Shown: positions 24,312-31,854 of the stretch, piece after piece | Layout: each line of letters opens with the position of its first letter | Numbering within the stretch: position 1 is the first letter of the stretch | Source: Magnetococcales bacterium | GTDB lineage: Bacteria; Pseudomonadota; Magnetococcia; Magnetococcales; Magnetaquicoccaceae | Reading direction: 5' to 3' | NCBI GenBank assembly: GCA_015231755.1 | Contig: JADGAZ010000023.1 | Span: 1 to 64,000 of the forward strand | DNA length: 64,000 bases | Translations under genes and position numbers: made by a program | The notes under the pieces: model-generated | What the model was told of the DNA's origin: nothing | The model's input: only the letters and a program-made list of their open reading frames with translations | The model's database searches: none

Positions 24312-27300
24312 TCACATGTGTTTCTGTTTTACCGTGTTCCCCCTTTTTATCAAGGTGTCGAGAACTTCTGAGAAGTGCCCGATTGAGATCGGTTTGTGCA
24401 AGATGACATCGATGGCGGTGTCTTGATCTTCGGTCTGGAAGGTGTCGCTGCCCAGGCCGGTGCAGAGCAGAATGGGCACATCCGGGCGTATTGCCTTGAC
24501 CTGGTGGGCCATTTCAACTCCCGTCATTTGGGGCATGGAGTAATCGGTGATGAGGGCGGAAAAACGCTCCGGATTGGTGGCAAAGGTACGCAAGGCTTCC
24601 TGTGCCCCGTTTTCAGTAATCACCTCGTATCCCAGGCGTGACAGCAACTCCCGGTAGATCAATAACAGTTGGGGTTCGTCATCGACCACCAAAAGGGTGC
24701 CAGCCCCCTGGTGGAGCGCAGTCGTGTCATCCACCACCCAATCCATCTGCGTGTGCCTGGACAGCAAGGGCAGATAGACCCAGAACAGACTGCCTGTTCC
24801 CGGTGTGCTGGTCACGCGGATGGTTCCCCCATGGTTGGTCACGATGCCATGTACCACCGATAATCCCAACCCGGTCCCTTTTCCAACCTCCTTGGTGGTG
24901 AAAAAGGGGTCGAAGATGTGATCCAGGATCTCCGACGACATGCCGGTTCCGGTATCTTGCACCTGGAGTTGCGCGTACTCCCCCTCTGCCAGATTGATTT
25001 CCGATCCCCCTGTGGCCACCTGGATCCGTTCCAGGGAGATGCGAATCATCCCCTGATCATGGGGAATCGCCTGACGGGCATTGGTACACAGGTTCATCAG
25101 GAGTTGATGAATTTGATCCGCGTTGCCATGGACCATCATGTCATCACTGTCAATCCTGGCTTCGATGGCGATGGTGGAAGGCACCGAGGCCCGGAAGAAT
25201 TTGATCACCTCTCGCACCAGAACGGGCAGCAGCACAGGCTGACGTGGCGATTCGCTCTTGCGACTGAAGGTCAGGAGCTGATCCACCAGCGCCTTGGCCC
25301 TGACACTGGCCGTGAAAATTTCTTGAAGAAAGCCGTGTATCCGATCCTGTTCCGACACACTGTGCAGAGCCAGTTCCGTATAACCCAGGATGACACCCAG
25401 TATGTTGTTGAAGTCGTGGGCGATACCGGCGCTCAAAGTGCCAATGGCCTCCAGTTTCCCGGCATGGCGCAATTGCCGTTCCAGTTTGACCCGTTCCAGG
25501 ACGATCGCCAACAGACTGCCGATGCGCTCCAGGGCCACGGCATCATCCCGGGTGTAGTCCCGCATCCCGTTGATCACGACGATCTGGGCAACCAGTCGAT
25601 TGCCGTTGATGATGGGTACCGCAAGAAACCGGTTGAGCGAATGGTGGGCGTCGGGAGTGTCGATGAGACCAGAACCTCCCAATGGTGTATTGCTCAACAG
25701 GGGCTGTCCATGATCGGCAACCCCTTTCCGTGAACCGGGACCGGATTGAGAAACAGCCGATTGTATGCGTTGTTCGTGGGCGGGGACCATGTTTGGCGTG
25801 ATGGCGCGATTGACCGGTAGACATGTTTGTTGATCGATTTCATAGACATAACCGCTTTGACTGTCGGTCACCGACAGGCTGGCGTCCAGGACATGTTGCA
25901 CGATCTCTTCGATGGCGACCTGTTTGGAGGCCAGGAATTTTCTGGCTAGGCGTGCCAATGTTTCCTGAATGTATTTTTCATGCAGTATGGTGGCTTCTGC
26001 CAATTTGCGTTCACTGATGTCTTCAAAAATGGTTGCAAATTCGCGTTTACGGGGACTGTAGGCGAAGACCTCGAAATGTTTGTTCGTCTCTTGGGAGTAG
26101 TGTTGAAACCGGGTTGGTTGGCGACTCAGGGCCACCTGGCCATAGGTTTCGATCCAGAAGGACTCGGTGCGGGGCATGATCTCTAGAATGGTATGTCCGA
26201 TCACTTGAGCGGGATGCAGGCCGGTCATTTTCGTGAACGCCTGATTGACCTCCAGAAATCGGTAATTTTGCGGTTGACCGGCATCGTCCACAATGATCTC
26301 GTGGAGTGCAAAGCCGTTGAGCATATTGTCAAACAACGCGTGATAGGTCTGCTCGCTGTGCTTGAGCGCATTTTCGATCAATTTGCGATCGGTGATGTCG
26401 GTGGACACGCCGCACAATCCCCAGATGTTGCCATTGCTGTCACGGAGGGGTTGCTTCAATTCCCAGTAGACACACCAGTCTGGGGTTTCTGGCGCGACTT
26501 CGATCTCCATTTGCGTGGGCGTGCCTTGTTCCAGCACCCGGTTGTCCACTTCCCATATGCGCTTTACGGCCGCCGGTGGGAAAAAGCGTGAATCGTCGCT
26601 GCCGATCAGCGATTCGGCGGAACATCCAAACAATTTTAGCGTGTACGTGTTTGCGTACACATATTGATGATCTTTGTTTTTGATGTAAATATAAGAAGGC
26701 GTGTGATCCAAGGCGTCCGTGAGGCGTTTGGCCTGGTCCAGGGCGGCCCGCAGGGCGATTTCTGCTTCGGCTTGTTGCCTGATGGCGCGTTGACTCCACT
26801 GCCAACCGCGCATCAACCAAACAGCCATCGCGGTGGTCACCAGCATGAACAGGCCCGCGACACCGCACGTCCATCTCAACTCATCGTGCCATGCAGCAAA
26901 ATACTCCTCCTCGGAGAGACCGACATTGATATAAAAGGCGTATTTCTGGTTGCGCCGGTAACTGTGATGACGCCGCACGCCGTCAATGCTGGTTGCGCCG
27001 GCCCGATAACTGCCTTGTGTGGCATCTTGCGCCAAGGCGGCCTTGAAATCATCGGAGATGCGGGCCGGATTGGTTTGTACGTCATTCGGCAGTGTGGGAT
27101 AGCGCACGATCAGACGTAGATGACCGTCACGCCAAGCAATCGACCCGTTTTGTCCCAGTTTCAAAGCGGCGAAGTTTTCGTACAACCGTTCCAAAGGCAC
27201 GGTGGCGGTTATGATTCCAGCGAATTTTCCATCTGCCTCATTCAGACGACGCGACAGCACCAACATCCACTTTCGTGTTTCCTTGGCGAGGAATGGTGAT

Positions 27301-27740
27301 GAAATCATCAGACCGGCATCGGGATGGTCCCGATGGGTCATGAAGGCGTCCTGATTGGAGACGTTGGTGTGTGCGGTATCGTTTGCGATTTGTCCCCAGA
27401 TGACCTCTCCACGGGCGTTGGCGGCCCCCAGGTCGGACAGAATGGGTAGGATGGCCTGTTGGCGTTGGCGTTGTTCGTGCCATTGGGTTACTGGCAAGGC
27501 ATCGGGAGCAGGCTGTTTGGCATAATCGTCGGCCATCGACAGGAGAGAAAGGTCCACGCTGGCGATCAAATTGACAATTTCCCGATCCAGCATCAGCGCC
27601 AGATTTTGTGTGGCGATCTTGGAGCTTTCAACGTAGGTGTACCAACTCGACCAAAGTGTGAAGGTGGTCAATCCTGCCATCATCAGGTTGATCAATAATA
27701 ACGAAAGCCATAACCAGCGAACGAAATGCTTTGCTTCCAT
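24312..27740 (-). CDS. Membrane hybrid sensor kinase (periplasmic sensor, PAS-PAS-GAF, HisKA, HATPase, receiver)
   Basis: The product of about 1142 residues has membrane helices near residues 8-30 and 285-308, flanking a ~255-residue periplasmic sensor of Cache-like character. Then come PAS 1 ('YIYIKNKDHQYVYANTYTLK'), PAS 2 ('GFALHEIIVDDAGQPQNYRF'), a GAF-like domain and HisKA with 'GTLSAGIAHDFNNILGVILG'. HATPase ('TGTGMSSEIL', 'GKGTGLGLSVVHGIV') and a C-terminal receiver with 'LLVVDDEPQLLL' and the acceptor Asp in 'ALITDYSMPQMTG' complete it. ATG 27740 is chosen because GGAG ends eight bases upstream; the in-frame GTG 27749 overlaps that motif. The YfiR-like gene just upstream on the same strand probably belongs with it. 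The ligand is unknown. Confidence 0.9.
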   Translation of the reverse strand: MEAKHFVRWLWLSLLLINLMMAGLTTFTLWSSWYTYVESSKIATQNLALMLDREIVNLIASVDLSLLSMADDYAKQPAPDALPVTQWHEQRQRQQAILPILSDLGAANARGEVIWGQIANDTAHTNVSNQDAFMTHRDHPDAGLMISSPFLAKETRKWMLVLSRRLNEADGKFAGIITATVPLERLYENFAALKLGQNGSIAWRDGHLRLIVRYPTLPNDVQTNPARISDDFKAALAQDATQGSYRAGATSIDGVRRHHSYRRNQKYAFYINVGLSEEEYFAAWHDELRWTCGVAGLFMLVTTAMAVWLMRGWQWSQRAIRQQAEAEIALRAALDQAKRLTDALDHTPSYIYIKNKDHQYVYANTYTLKLFGCSAESLIGSDDSRFFPPAAVKRIWEVDNRVLEQGTPTQMEIEVAPETPDWCVYWELKQPLRDSNGNIWGLCGVSTDITDRKLIENALKHSEQTYHALFDNMLNGFALHEIIVDDAGQPQNYRFLEVNQAFTKMTGLHPAQVIGHTILEIMPRTESFWIETYGQVALSRQPTRFQHYSQETNKHFEVFAYSPRKREFATIFEDISERKLAEATILHEKYIQETLARLARKFLASKQVAIEEIVQHVLDASLSVTDSQSGYVYEIDQQTCLPVNRAITPNMVPAHEQRIQSAVSQSGPGSRKGVADHGQPLLSNTPLGGSGLIDTPDAHHSLNRFLAVPIINGNRLVAQIVVINGMRDYTRDDAVALERIGSLLAIVLERVKLERQLRHAGKLEAIGTLSAGIAHDFNNILGVILGYTELALHSVSEQDRIHGFLQEIFTASVRAKALVDQLLTFSRKSESPRQPVLLPVLVREVIKFFRASVPSTIAIEARIDSDDMMVHGNADQIHQLLMNLCTNARQAIPHDQGMIRISLERIQVATGGSEINLAEGEYAQLQVQDTGTGMSSEILDHIFDPFFTTKEVGKGTGLGLSVVHGIVTNHGGTIRVTSTPGTGSLFWVYLPLLSRHTQMDWVVDDTTALHQGAGTLLVVDDEPQLLLIYRELLSRLGYEVITENGAQEALRTFATNPERFSALITDYSMPQMTGVEMAHQVKAIRPDVPILLCTGLGSDTFQTEDQDTAIDVILHKPISIGHFSEVLDTLIKRGNTVKQKHM

Positions 27741-27913
27741 GATTGGCACTCCGTTGGCAAAGGATTGTGGGGATCTTGTTTCCTGTTCTTTTGCGAAATT
27801 TCGTGCAGTATGCGGGAATGACTCCCTGCCTACTACAATTCTGAGCGGATTTCAACCGACTCTGTTGTGTGTCATGATCCCCGCCCGATTTCTGAAGAAA
27901 CACTTCTGGCATA

Positions 27914-28492
27914 TCATTCATAGCGGATGGCCACCTTGAGAAACAAAGGATTCATACGTAAGCCGGTTTCGCGCAGAGTGGTCAGATTCAAAGAGGGTTT
28001 GACCTGGGTGGTGATGTGCAAACCTGCCAGGATCCCGTCTTGGACATCTCCGGTAAATGGAGAAAAGAGAAGCGATTTTTTCTTGATTCCGAATTGTCTA
28101 AGGGTGGTTCGGGCGGACGGATCCAGCGGTTCGGCGAGAAAAATGCCTGCCACCGGCTGGTTGTCGAAGCGGTTCAGGCCGGCCAAGTCGGTCATCGTGA
28201 TCTCGACCGGATATTGATGGATGAGCCGGATCGAGCCTTGCAGTCGTTTGGTGACCTGTTCGGCAGCGGGACGATTCTCCTCCTGATAGACCACCAGCAA
28301 CAAGAGTGTTCCCGCATCGTTTTGTTGGGAAGCGATATCCAGATTACCCCCGACCAGAGCCGGAAACATTTTGATCCCGAGTTGCACGAGATACCTGACT
28401 TCATTTTCAGCCGCTTTGCCCACCGTGACCAGACCGATCAAGAGGATCAGCATCGGCAGGAACAGGGAAAAAGGGGTTGCGTGGCGGTTCAC
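27914..28492 (-). CDS. YfiR-like (DUF4154) exported protein
   Basis: The 192-residue product has a signal peptide ('PFSLFLPMLILLIGLVTVGKA'). The YfiR-type fold is suggested by an N-terminal segment preceding 'YLVQLGIKMFPAL', a centre with 'LLLVVYQEENRPAAEQV', and the end 'GLRMNPLFLKVAIRYE', which matches the 'GLxISSxLLKLA' ending of that family. YfiR proteins are periplasmic regulators of membrane signalling proteins. GTG 28492 is used, with GGGGAAAG upstream, giving a complete signal peptide. The frame runs further upstream, but through the receptor remnant. Position before the sensory kinase suggests it tunes that kinase. Confidence 0.7.
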   Translation of the reverse strand: MNRHATPFSLFLPMLILLIGLVTVGKAAENEVRYLVQLGIKMFPALVGGNLDIASQQNDAGTLLLLVVYQEENRPAAEQVTKRLQGSIRLIHQYPVEITMTDLAGLNRFDNQPVAGIFLAEPLDPSARTTLRQFGIKKKSLLFSPFTGDVQDGILAGLHITTQVKPSLNLTTLRETGLRMNPLFLKVAIRYE

Positions 28493-28512
28493 GACGCAGA
28501 CTTTCCCCGATT

Positions 28513-28690
28513 TCAGTACGCAAACGCCAGTTTCAACCACATTTCCCGGCCTGCTTGTGGATAATCCCCGGGAATGGAGGGATTCGCCGCTTCCCGTATA
28601 TCCGCATCGAACAGATTTTTCACTCCGGCTTGGCAGGTCAACCTGTGAACTCCGCAGTTGAACATGGAACCGGTCACCTGAGAAGGTTGC
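28513..28690 (-). pseudogene. C-terminal stump of a TonB-dependent receptor
   Basis: The minus-strand frame ending at TGA 28513-28515 reads 'CQAGVKNLFDADIREAAN', then 'PSIPGDYPQAGREMWLKL' and 'AFAY' plus stop. This is the last two beta-strands of a TonB-dependent outer-membrane receptor, with the usual GVKNLFD motif and a terminal aromatic residue. Only ~55 residues remain; the plug and the rest of the barrel are absent. Upstream the frame meets the end of the small ORF at 28674-28826. Receptor, YfiR-like protein and sensor kinase commonly form one operon, so this is probably the remains of such an operon's first gene after a deletion. Confidence 0.7.
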
Positions 28691-28826
28691 CGTCGTGGAC
28701 ATATTTTTCCGACCGGTCATGCCGGTTCCACTTGTCGATGAAAGTCCGCAACCCGTGGGTCGCCGGCAGCGCCTCACAGGCAGTGTCTGCATAGACGAAG
28801 CGCCGTTTCACCTGCGAGTCGCTCAT
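28674..28826 (-). CDS. Possible 50-residue small protein coupled to the HD gene
   Basis: ATG 28826 overlaps the stop codon of the HD-domain gene (ATGA), and the frame runs 50 codons to TGA at 28674. The peptide is polar with a His/Arg/Lys-rich C-terminal half ('FIDKWNRHDRSEKYVHDG') and one Cys. I recognise no family. It ends within the receptor remnant region, so its last codons may be a chance extension created by the deletion. Confidence 0.35.
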   Translation of the reverse strand: MSDSQVKRRFVYADTACEALPATHGLRTFIDKWNRHDRSEKYVHDGNLLR

Positions 28827-29371
28827 GGAAGCAAGCGGTCAAAATGGGTGATTTTCTCCCGCAGGCGATTGGCCAGGAATGGACTGGCTGGGGCCAGGCG
28901 ACGCAGAATTTCGTTGGCTTCATCCCGGTATTGAACCCTTTTCAACGGTGTCCACCAGGACGGCAGTGGAGGCGTCAGATTGATGATTCGATCCGCCAGT
29001 TTGACCATCCAGATGGCCTCGGGTTGCTGTTGAATGCGGTCCAGACTGTCGCCCATGCGCAAGGATTTGTCCAAATTCGGATCCTTGGAAAGAGCCAACA
29101 CCCCCTGGGCCACTTCCAGGCCAAATGTTTCGGCCAGCGTGTTGAAAGGGGTCGGCGTGTCTTCCAGAACGTCATGCAGCAAGGCGCACTGCATGGCAAG
29201 ATCCGGTGCGGCGTGTTTCTCCTCGGCCAGGGCGCTCATGACCTCCATGGTGACCAGGACTACATGGACCCCGTAGGGCAGTTGACTGCCCGGCAGGGTT
29301 TGCCCAAGATGCGCCTGGGCGGCGAAACACAAGGCCTCTCGATATTTTTCCTGGGACCAGCAGCCATGCAT
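28823..29371 (-). CDS. HD-domain phosphohydrolase, RelA/SpoT-type HD region
   Basis: The 182-residue product has the HD pattern of SpoT/MESH1-like hydrolases. It has His in 'LPYGVHVVLVTMEVM', the HD pair in 'ALLHDVLEDTPT', and the later 'VKLADRIINLTPPL' with the conserved Asp. There is no synthetase or TGS domain, so it would be a stand-alone hydrolase of the (p)ppGpp hydrolase-like group. The substrate is inferred from motif order only. ATG 29371 has GGAGGAG upstream. The 50-codon ORF downstream is coupled to it. Confidence 0.85.
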   Translation of the reverse strand: MHGCWSQEKYREALCFAAQAHLGQTLPGSQLPYGVHVVLVTMEVMSALAEEKHAAPDLAMQCALLHDVLEDTPTPFNTLAETFGLEVAQGVLALSKDPNLDKSLRMGDSLDRIQQQPEAIWMVKLADRIINLTPPLPSWWTPLKRVQYRDEANEILRRLAPASPFLANRLREKITHFDRLLP

Positions 29372-29423
29372 AATGGACTCCTCCGGATCATGAAGTGGTG
29401 GGGTGTCACCACAAGGGAACCTT

Positions 29424-29696
29424 TCAACCGGGTCGGATCGGTTGTTTGAAGGGACTGTTGGTCATGCGCTCACCATGCCAGAACGAGCCGAACAGGCTGC
29501 GCTGCCAGCGAATGAACTCCGACAGGCTCCCTGCGGAACGGCAGCAGGATATCTGCCACCCCGGCGGATTGAACGGATCGGCCTACCAACACCACAGGAG
29601 ACAAACCTCCCCGGTTGCCAGATTGATGGCGAACAGTTCGTCGAGACTCCGGGACGCATCCACCGAATCCGAGGAAAACGGCACGAATTCTTCCAT
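29424..29696 (-). pseudogene. Interrupted SMI1/KNR4-like fragment
   Basis: From ATG 29696, six bases downstream of the LysR stop codon, the minus strand reads 'MEEFVPFSSDSVDASRSL', then 'LFAINLATGEVCLLW'. After an in-frame TAG at 29583-29585 it continues 'ADPFNPPGWQIS' and 'AGSLSEFIRWQRSLFG'. The pieces on both sides of the stop fit the C-terminal half of SMI1/KNR4 (SUKH) domains, which end in a 'xSFxEFI' helix. The N-terminal half is missing, so it looks like a truncated gene with a nonsense mutation. UAG readthrough or a sequencing error cannot be excluded. Confidence 0.4.
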
Positions 29697-29701
29697 GACG
29701 A

Positions 29702-30628
29702 TCAACGCGCCACCTTGTTGCCTGAAATGTCATCGCATTGACTTTGCACAAATCGGACAAAATCGTCAGTCGCTTTTGATGTCGTCCGATGTTTGTCTAT
29801 GACAAGATTGATCGGTCGTGACAAGACCCCTTCCTGAAAATGGCGAATCTCGACTAATTTCAATAATTTCTCTTTACGCAAGGTCATGCGGGAAACAATG
29901 CTGAATCCGATGCCTGCCTCTACGGCGCTTTTGATCGATTCCGTGGTGCCGACCTCCAGGTTGATGTTCATTTCCCCATAATGGATGCCAAAGCGTTGCA
30001 GAAATTCTGCAATCACGGCGCGGGTTCCGGATCCCTCCTCGCGGGAGATGAAGGGATATTTCGGCAGATGCGTCACGGAAATTTCCGGCAAGGTGGCCAG
30101 GGGGTGATGGGGGGGCATGATCACAACCAGTTCATCGGTCATGCATGGAACAACGTCAACATTGTCCACATTCACCGGACCTTCCACCATGCCAATGTCG
30201 ATGGTCACGTCTTCCAATTTGCGCAAGACCATTCCGGTATTGTGAAGACTCAGCCTGACTTTGACGCCTGGGAACAGATCATGATAGCGACATAAGATTC
30301 CTGGCACCAGATAACCGCCAGGGGTGGTGGTGGCACCCAGACGGAATTCTCCTCGTGCGTGACCGGTCATCACATTGATCTTTTTTTCCGTCTCGCGATA
30401 CAGGTCCAGGATCCGACCCGCATACTGAAAGGCACGGGATCCGGCTTCCGTCAAAGAGACACGATTATGATGCCGTTCAAACAATCTGGTGTTGAAATGT
30501 TCCTCCAATTGACGAATCTGAAAGGTGATCGCCGGTTGTGTCTGTTCCAATTCTTCGGCAGCGCGGGTGAAAGACAAGTGCTTGGCAACGGCGTAAAACA
30601 CACTCAGACGTGTATCACAGAAACTCAT
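29702..30628 (-). CDS. LysR-family regulator, CysL/CbbR-like
   Basis: The 308-residue product has an N-terminal winged helix-turn-helix ('LSFTRAAEELEQTQPAITFQ' and 'LEEHFNTRLFERHHNRVSLT') and a LysR substrate-binding domain from ~residue 90. Features such as 'GATTTPGGYLVPGIL' and 'EGSGTRAVIAEFLQRFGI' resemble the CysL/YwfK-CbbR branch. The effector is unknown. It lies 55 bases downstream of cysB on the same strand, next to sulfur assimilation genes. A role in sulfur metabolism is therefore plausible but inferred. Confidence 0.9.
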   Translation of the reverse strand: MSFCDTRLSVFYAVAKHLSFTRAAEELEQTQPAITFQIRQLEEHFNTRLFERHHNRVSLTEAGSRAFQYAGRILDLYRETEKKINVMTGHARGEFRLGATTTPGGYLVPGILCRYHDLFPGVKVRLSLHNTGMVLRKLEDVTIDIGMVEGPVNVDNVDVVPCMTDELVVIMPPHHPLATLPEISVTHLPKYPFISREEGSGTRAVIAEFLQRFGIHYGEMNINLEVGTTESIKSAVEAGIGFSIVSRMTLRKEKLLKLVEIRHFQEGVLSRPINLVIDKHRTTSKATDDFVRFVQSQCDDISGNKVAR

Positions 30629-30683
30629 GAATGGCTCCCCTTGATAGTGGTTTCAATCAAACCAGTCCAGACCTGATTTCTCA

Positions 30684-31652
30684 TCAGGGGGAATGCTCCC
30701 GTGGCGAGGGGCGGCTTAATGGGGATTCCATATGTCCCTGAAGCACCGCTTCGATTTCTGAACGTTTTTTCCGGGGGGCGACTTGTTCCATGAAATCGAT
30801 GACATAACGGGCAACATGGGTGCCTTTTTTGATCCCGATGCGTGTGGTGTTCATGCCGAACAGACTGCCCACATGGATGGCCTCCAGATTTTTATCCCGT
30901 GCCGGGTCATAAGCCATTTCCGCCACGATGCCCACACCCAATCCCAATTCCACATAGGTCTTGATCACATCGGAGTCGATGGCTTCCAGGACGATGTTGG
31001 TGGTCAGTCCGTGATCCTGGAACGCCTGATCGATCTTGCTGCGTCCGGCGAATCCGATATCGTAAGTGATGAGTGGGTAGCAGGCCAAAGAGTCGATCCG
31101 GATCGGTGATTCTTTGGAAAGGGGATGACCACCCGGCGCCACCACCACATGTTGCCACTCCAGACAGGGAAAACTGATCAGCTCTTTGCATTCGGCAATC
31201 GCTTCCGTGGCAATTCCCAGATTGGCTTGTCCCGATGCCACCATTTCCACCACATGGGGGGGATTGCCCTGATGCAGACGCAGACGGACATTGGGATATT
31301 TCTGCATGAACGCGGGAATCACCCGTGGCAGGACATAACGGGCCTGGGTGTGGGTGGTGGCGATGGTCAGACTGCCCCGGCTTTCGGAGCTGAATTCCCG
31401 TCCCACCATGCGCAGATTTTCCGTGTCGTGGAGAATGCGCTTGGCGATGTCGAGAATCATCTGGCCAGACTCGGTCACTCCCACCAGTCGTCTGCCGTTG
31501 CGCACAAAGACCTCCACGCCAAGTTCCTCCTCAAGCAGCTGAATCTGCCGTGATACACCGGACTGGGAGGTATGCAAACGCTCTGATGCCGCGGTCACGT
31601 TCAATCCGCGTCTTGCCACTTCGCACAGATATTTGAGCTGATGAAATTTCAC
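30684..31652 (-). CDS. cysB: CysB-type LysR regulator of sulfur assimilation
   Basis: The 322-residue product matches CysB: 'MKFHQLKYLCEVARRGLNVT' at the start, then 'TSQSGVSRQIQLLEEELGVE', and a central 'TIATTHTQARYVLP' that holds the Thr contacting sulfate/N-acetylserine in CysB. 'GVGIVAEMAYDP' is in the C-terminal half. CysB activates cys genes upon sulfur limitation with O/N-acetylserine as inducer. The start is GTG 31652, with GGGAG seven bases upstream. It is divergent from the sulfite reductase gene; the shared intergenic region holds an AT-rich inverted repeat. Confidence 0.92.
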   Translation of the reverse strand: MKFHQLKYLCEVARRGLNVTAASERLHTSQSGVSRQIQLLEEELGVEVFVRNGRRLVGVTESGQMILDIAKRILHDTENLRMVGREFSSESRGSLTIATTHTQARYVLPRVIPAFMQKYPNVRLRLHQGNPPHVVEMVASGQANLGIATEAIAECKELISFPCLEWQHVVVAPGGHPLSKESPIRIDSLACYPLITYDIGFAGRSKIDQAFQDHGLTTNIVLEAIDSDVIKTYVELGLGVGIVAEMAYDPARDKNLEAIHVGSLFGMNTTRIGIKKGTHVARYVIDFMEQVAPRKKRSEIEAVLQGHMESPLSRPSPREHSP

Positions 31653-31701
31653 ATTGATCTCCCTGTTGATTGCGGCGCGGGATTGAGCACTAAAAACGAT
31701 T

Positions 31702-31732
31702 ATATAATAATTTTATATTGTTATTATTATAT
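31702..31732. promoter_or_regulatory. AT-rich inverted repeat in the cysB/sulfite reductase promoter region
   Basis: Perfect arms ATATAATAAT (31702-31711) and ATTATTATAT (31723-31732) flank an 11-base spacer. The region lies between divergent cysB and the sulfite reductase gene. A 21-base part (31704-31724) matches 18 of 21 positions of a site upstream of tusE at 38595-38615. It is a candidate CysB operator or overlapping promoter. Confidence 0.5.
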
Positions 31733-31854
31733 TTTGGTTCAGGCTATGCTGCAAGAGAAATAAATGGGGAATCAGACATGATTGTCCAGCTTGGTTTGCA
31801 CCATTTGCAGACAGAGAGTCACAATAAAAAAGTGTTGAAAAGGAGTGTACAGGC

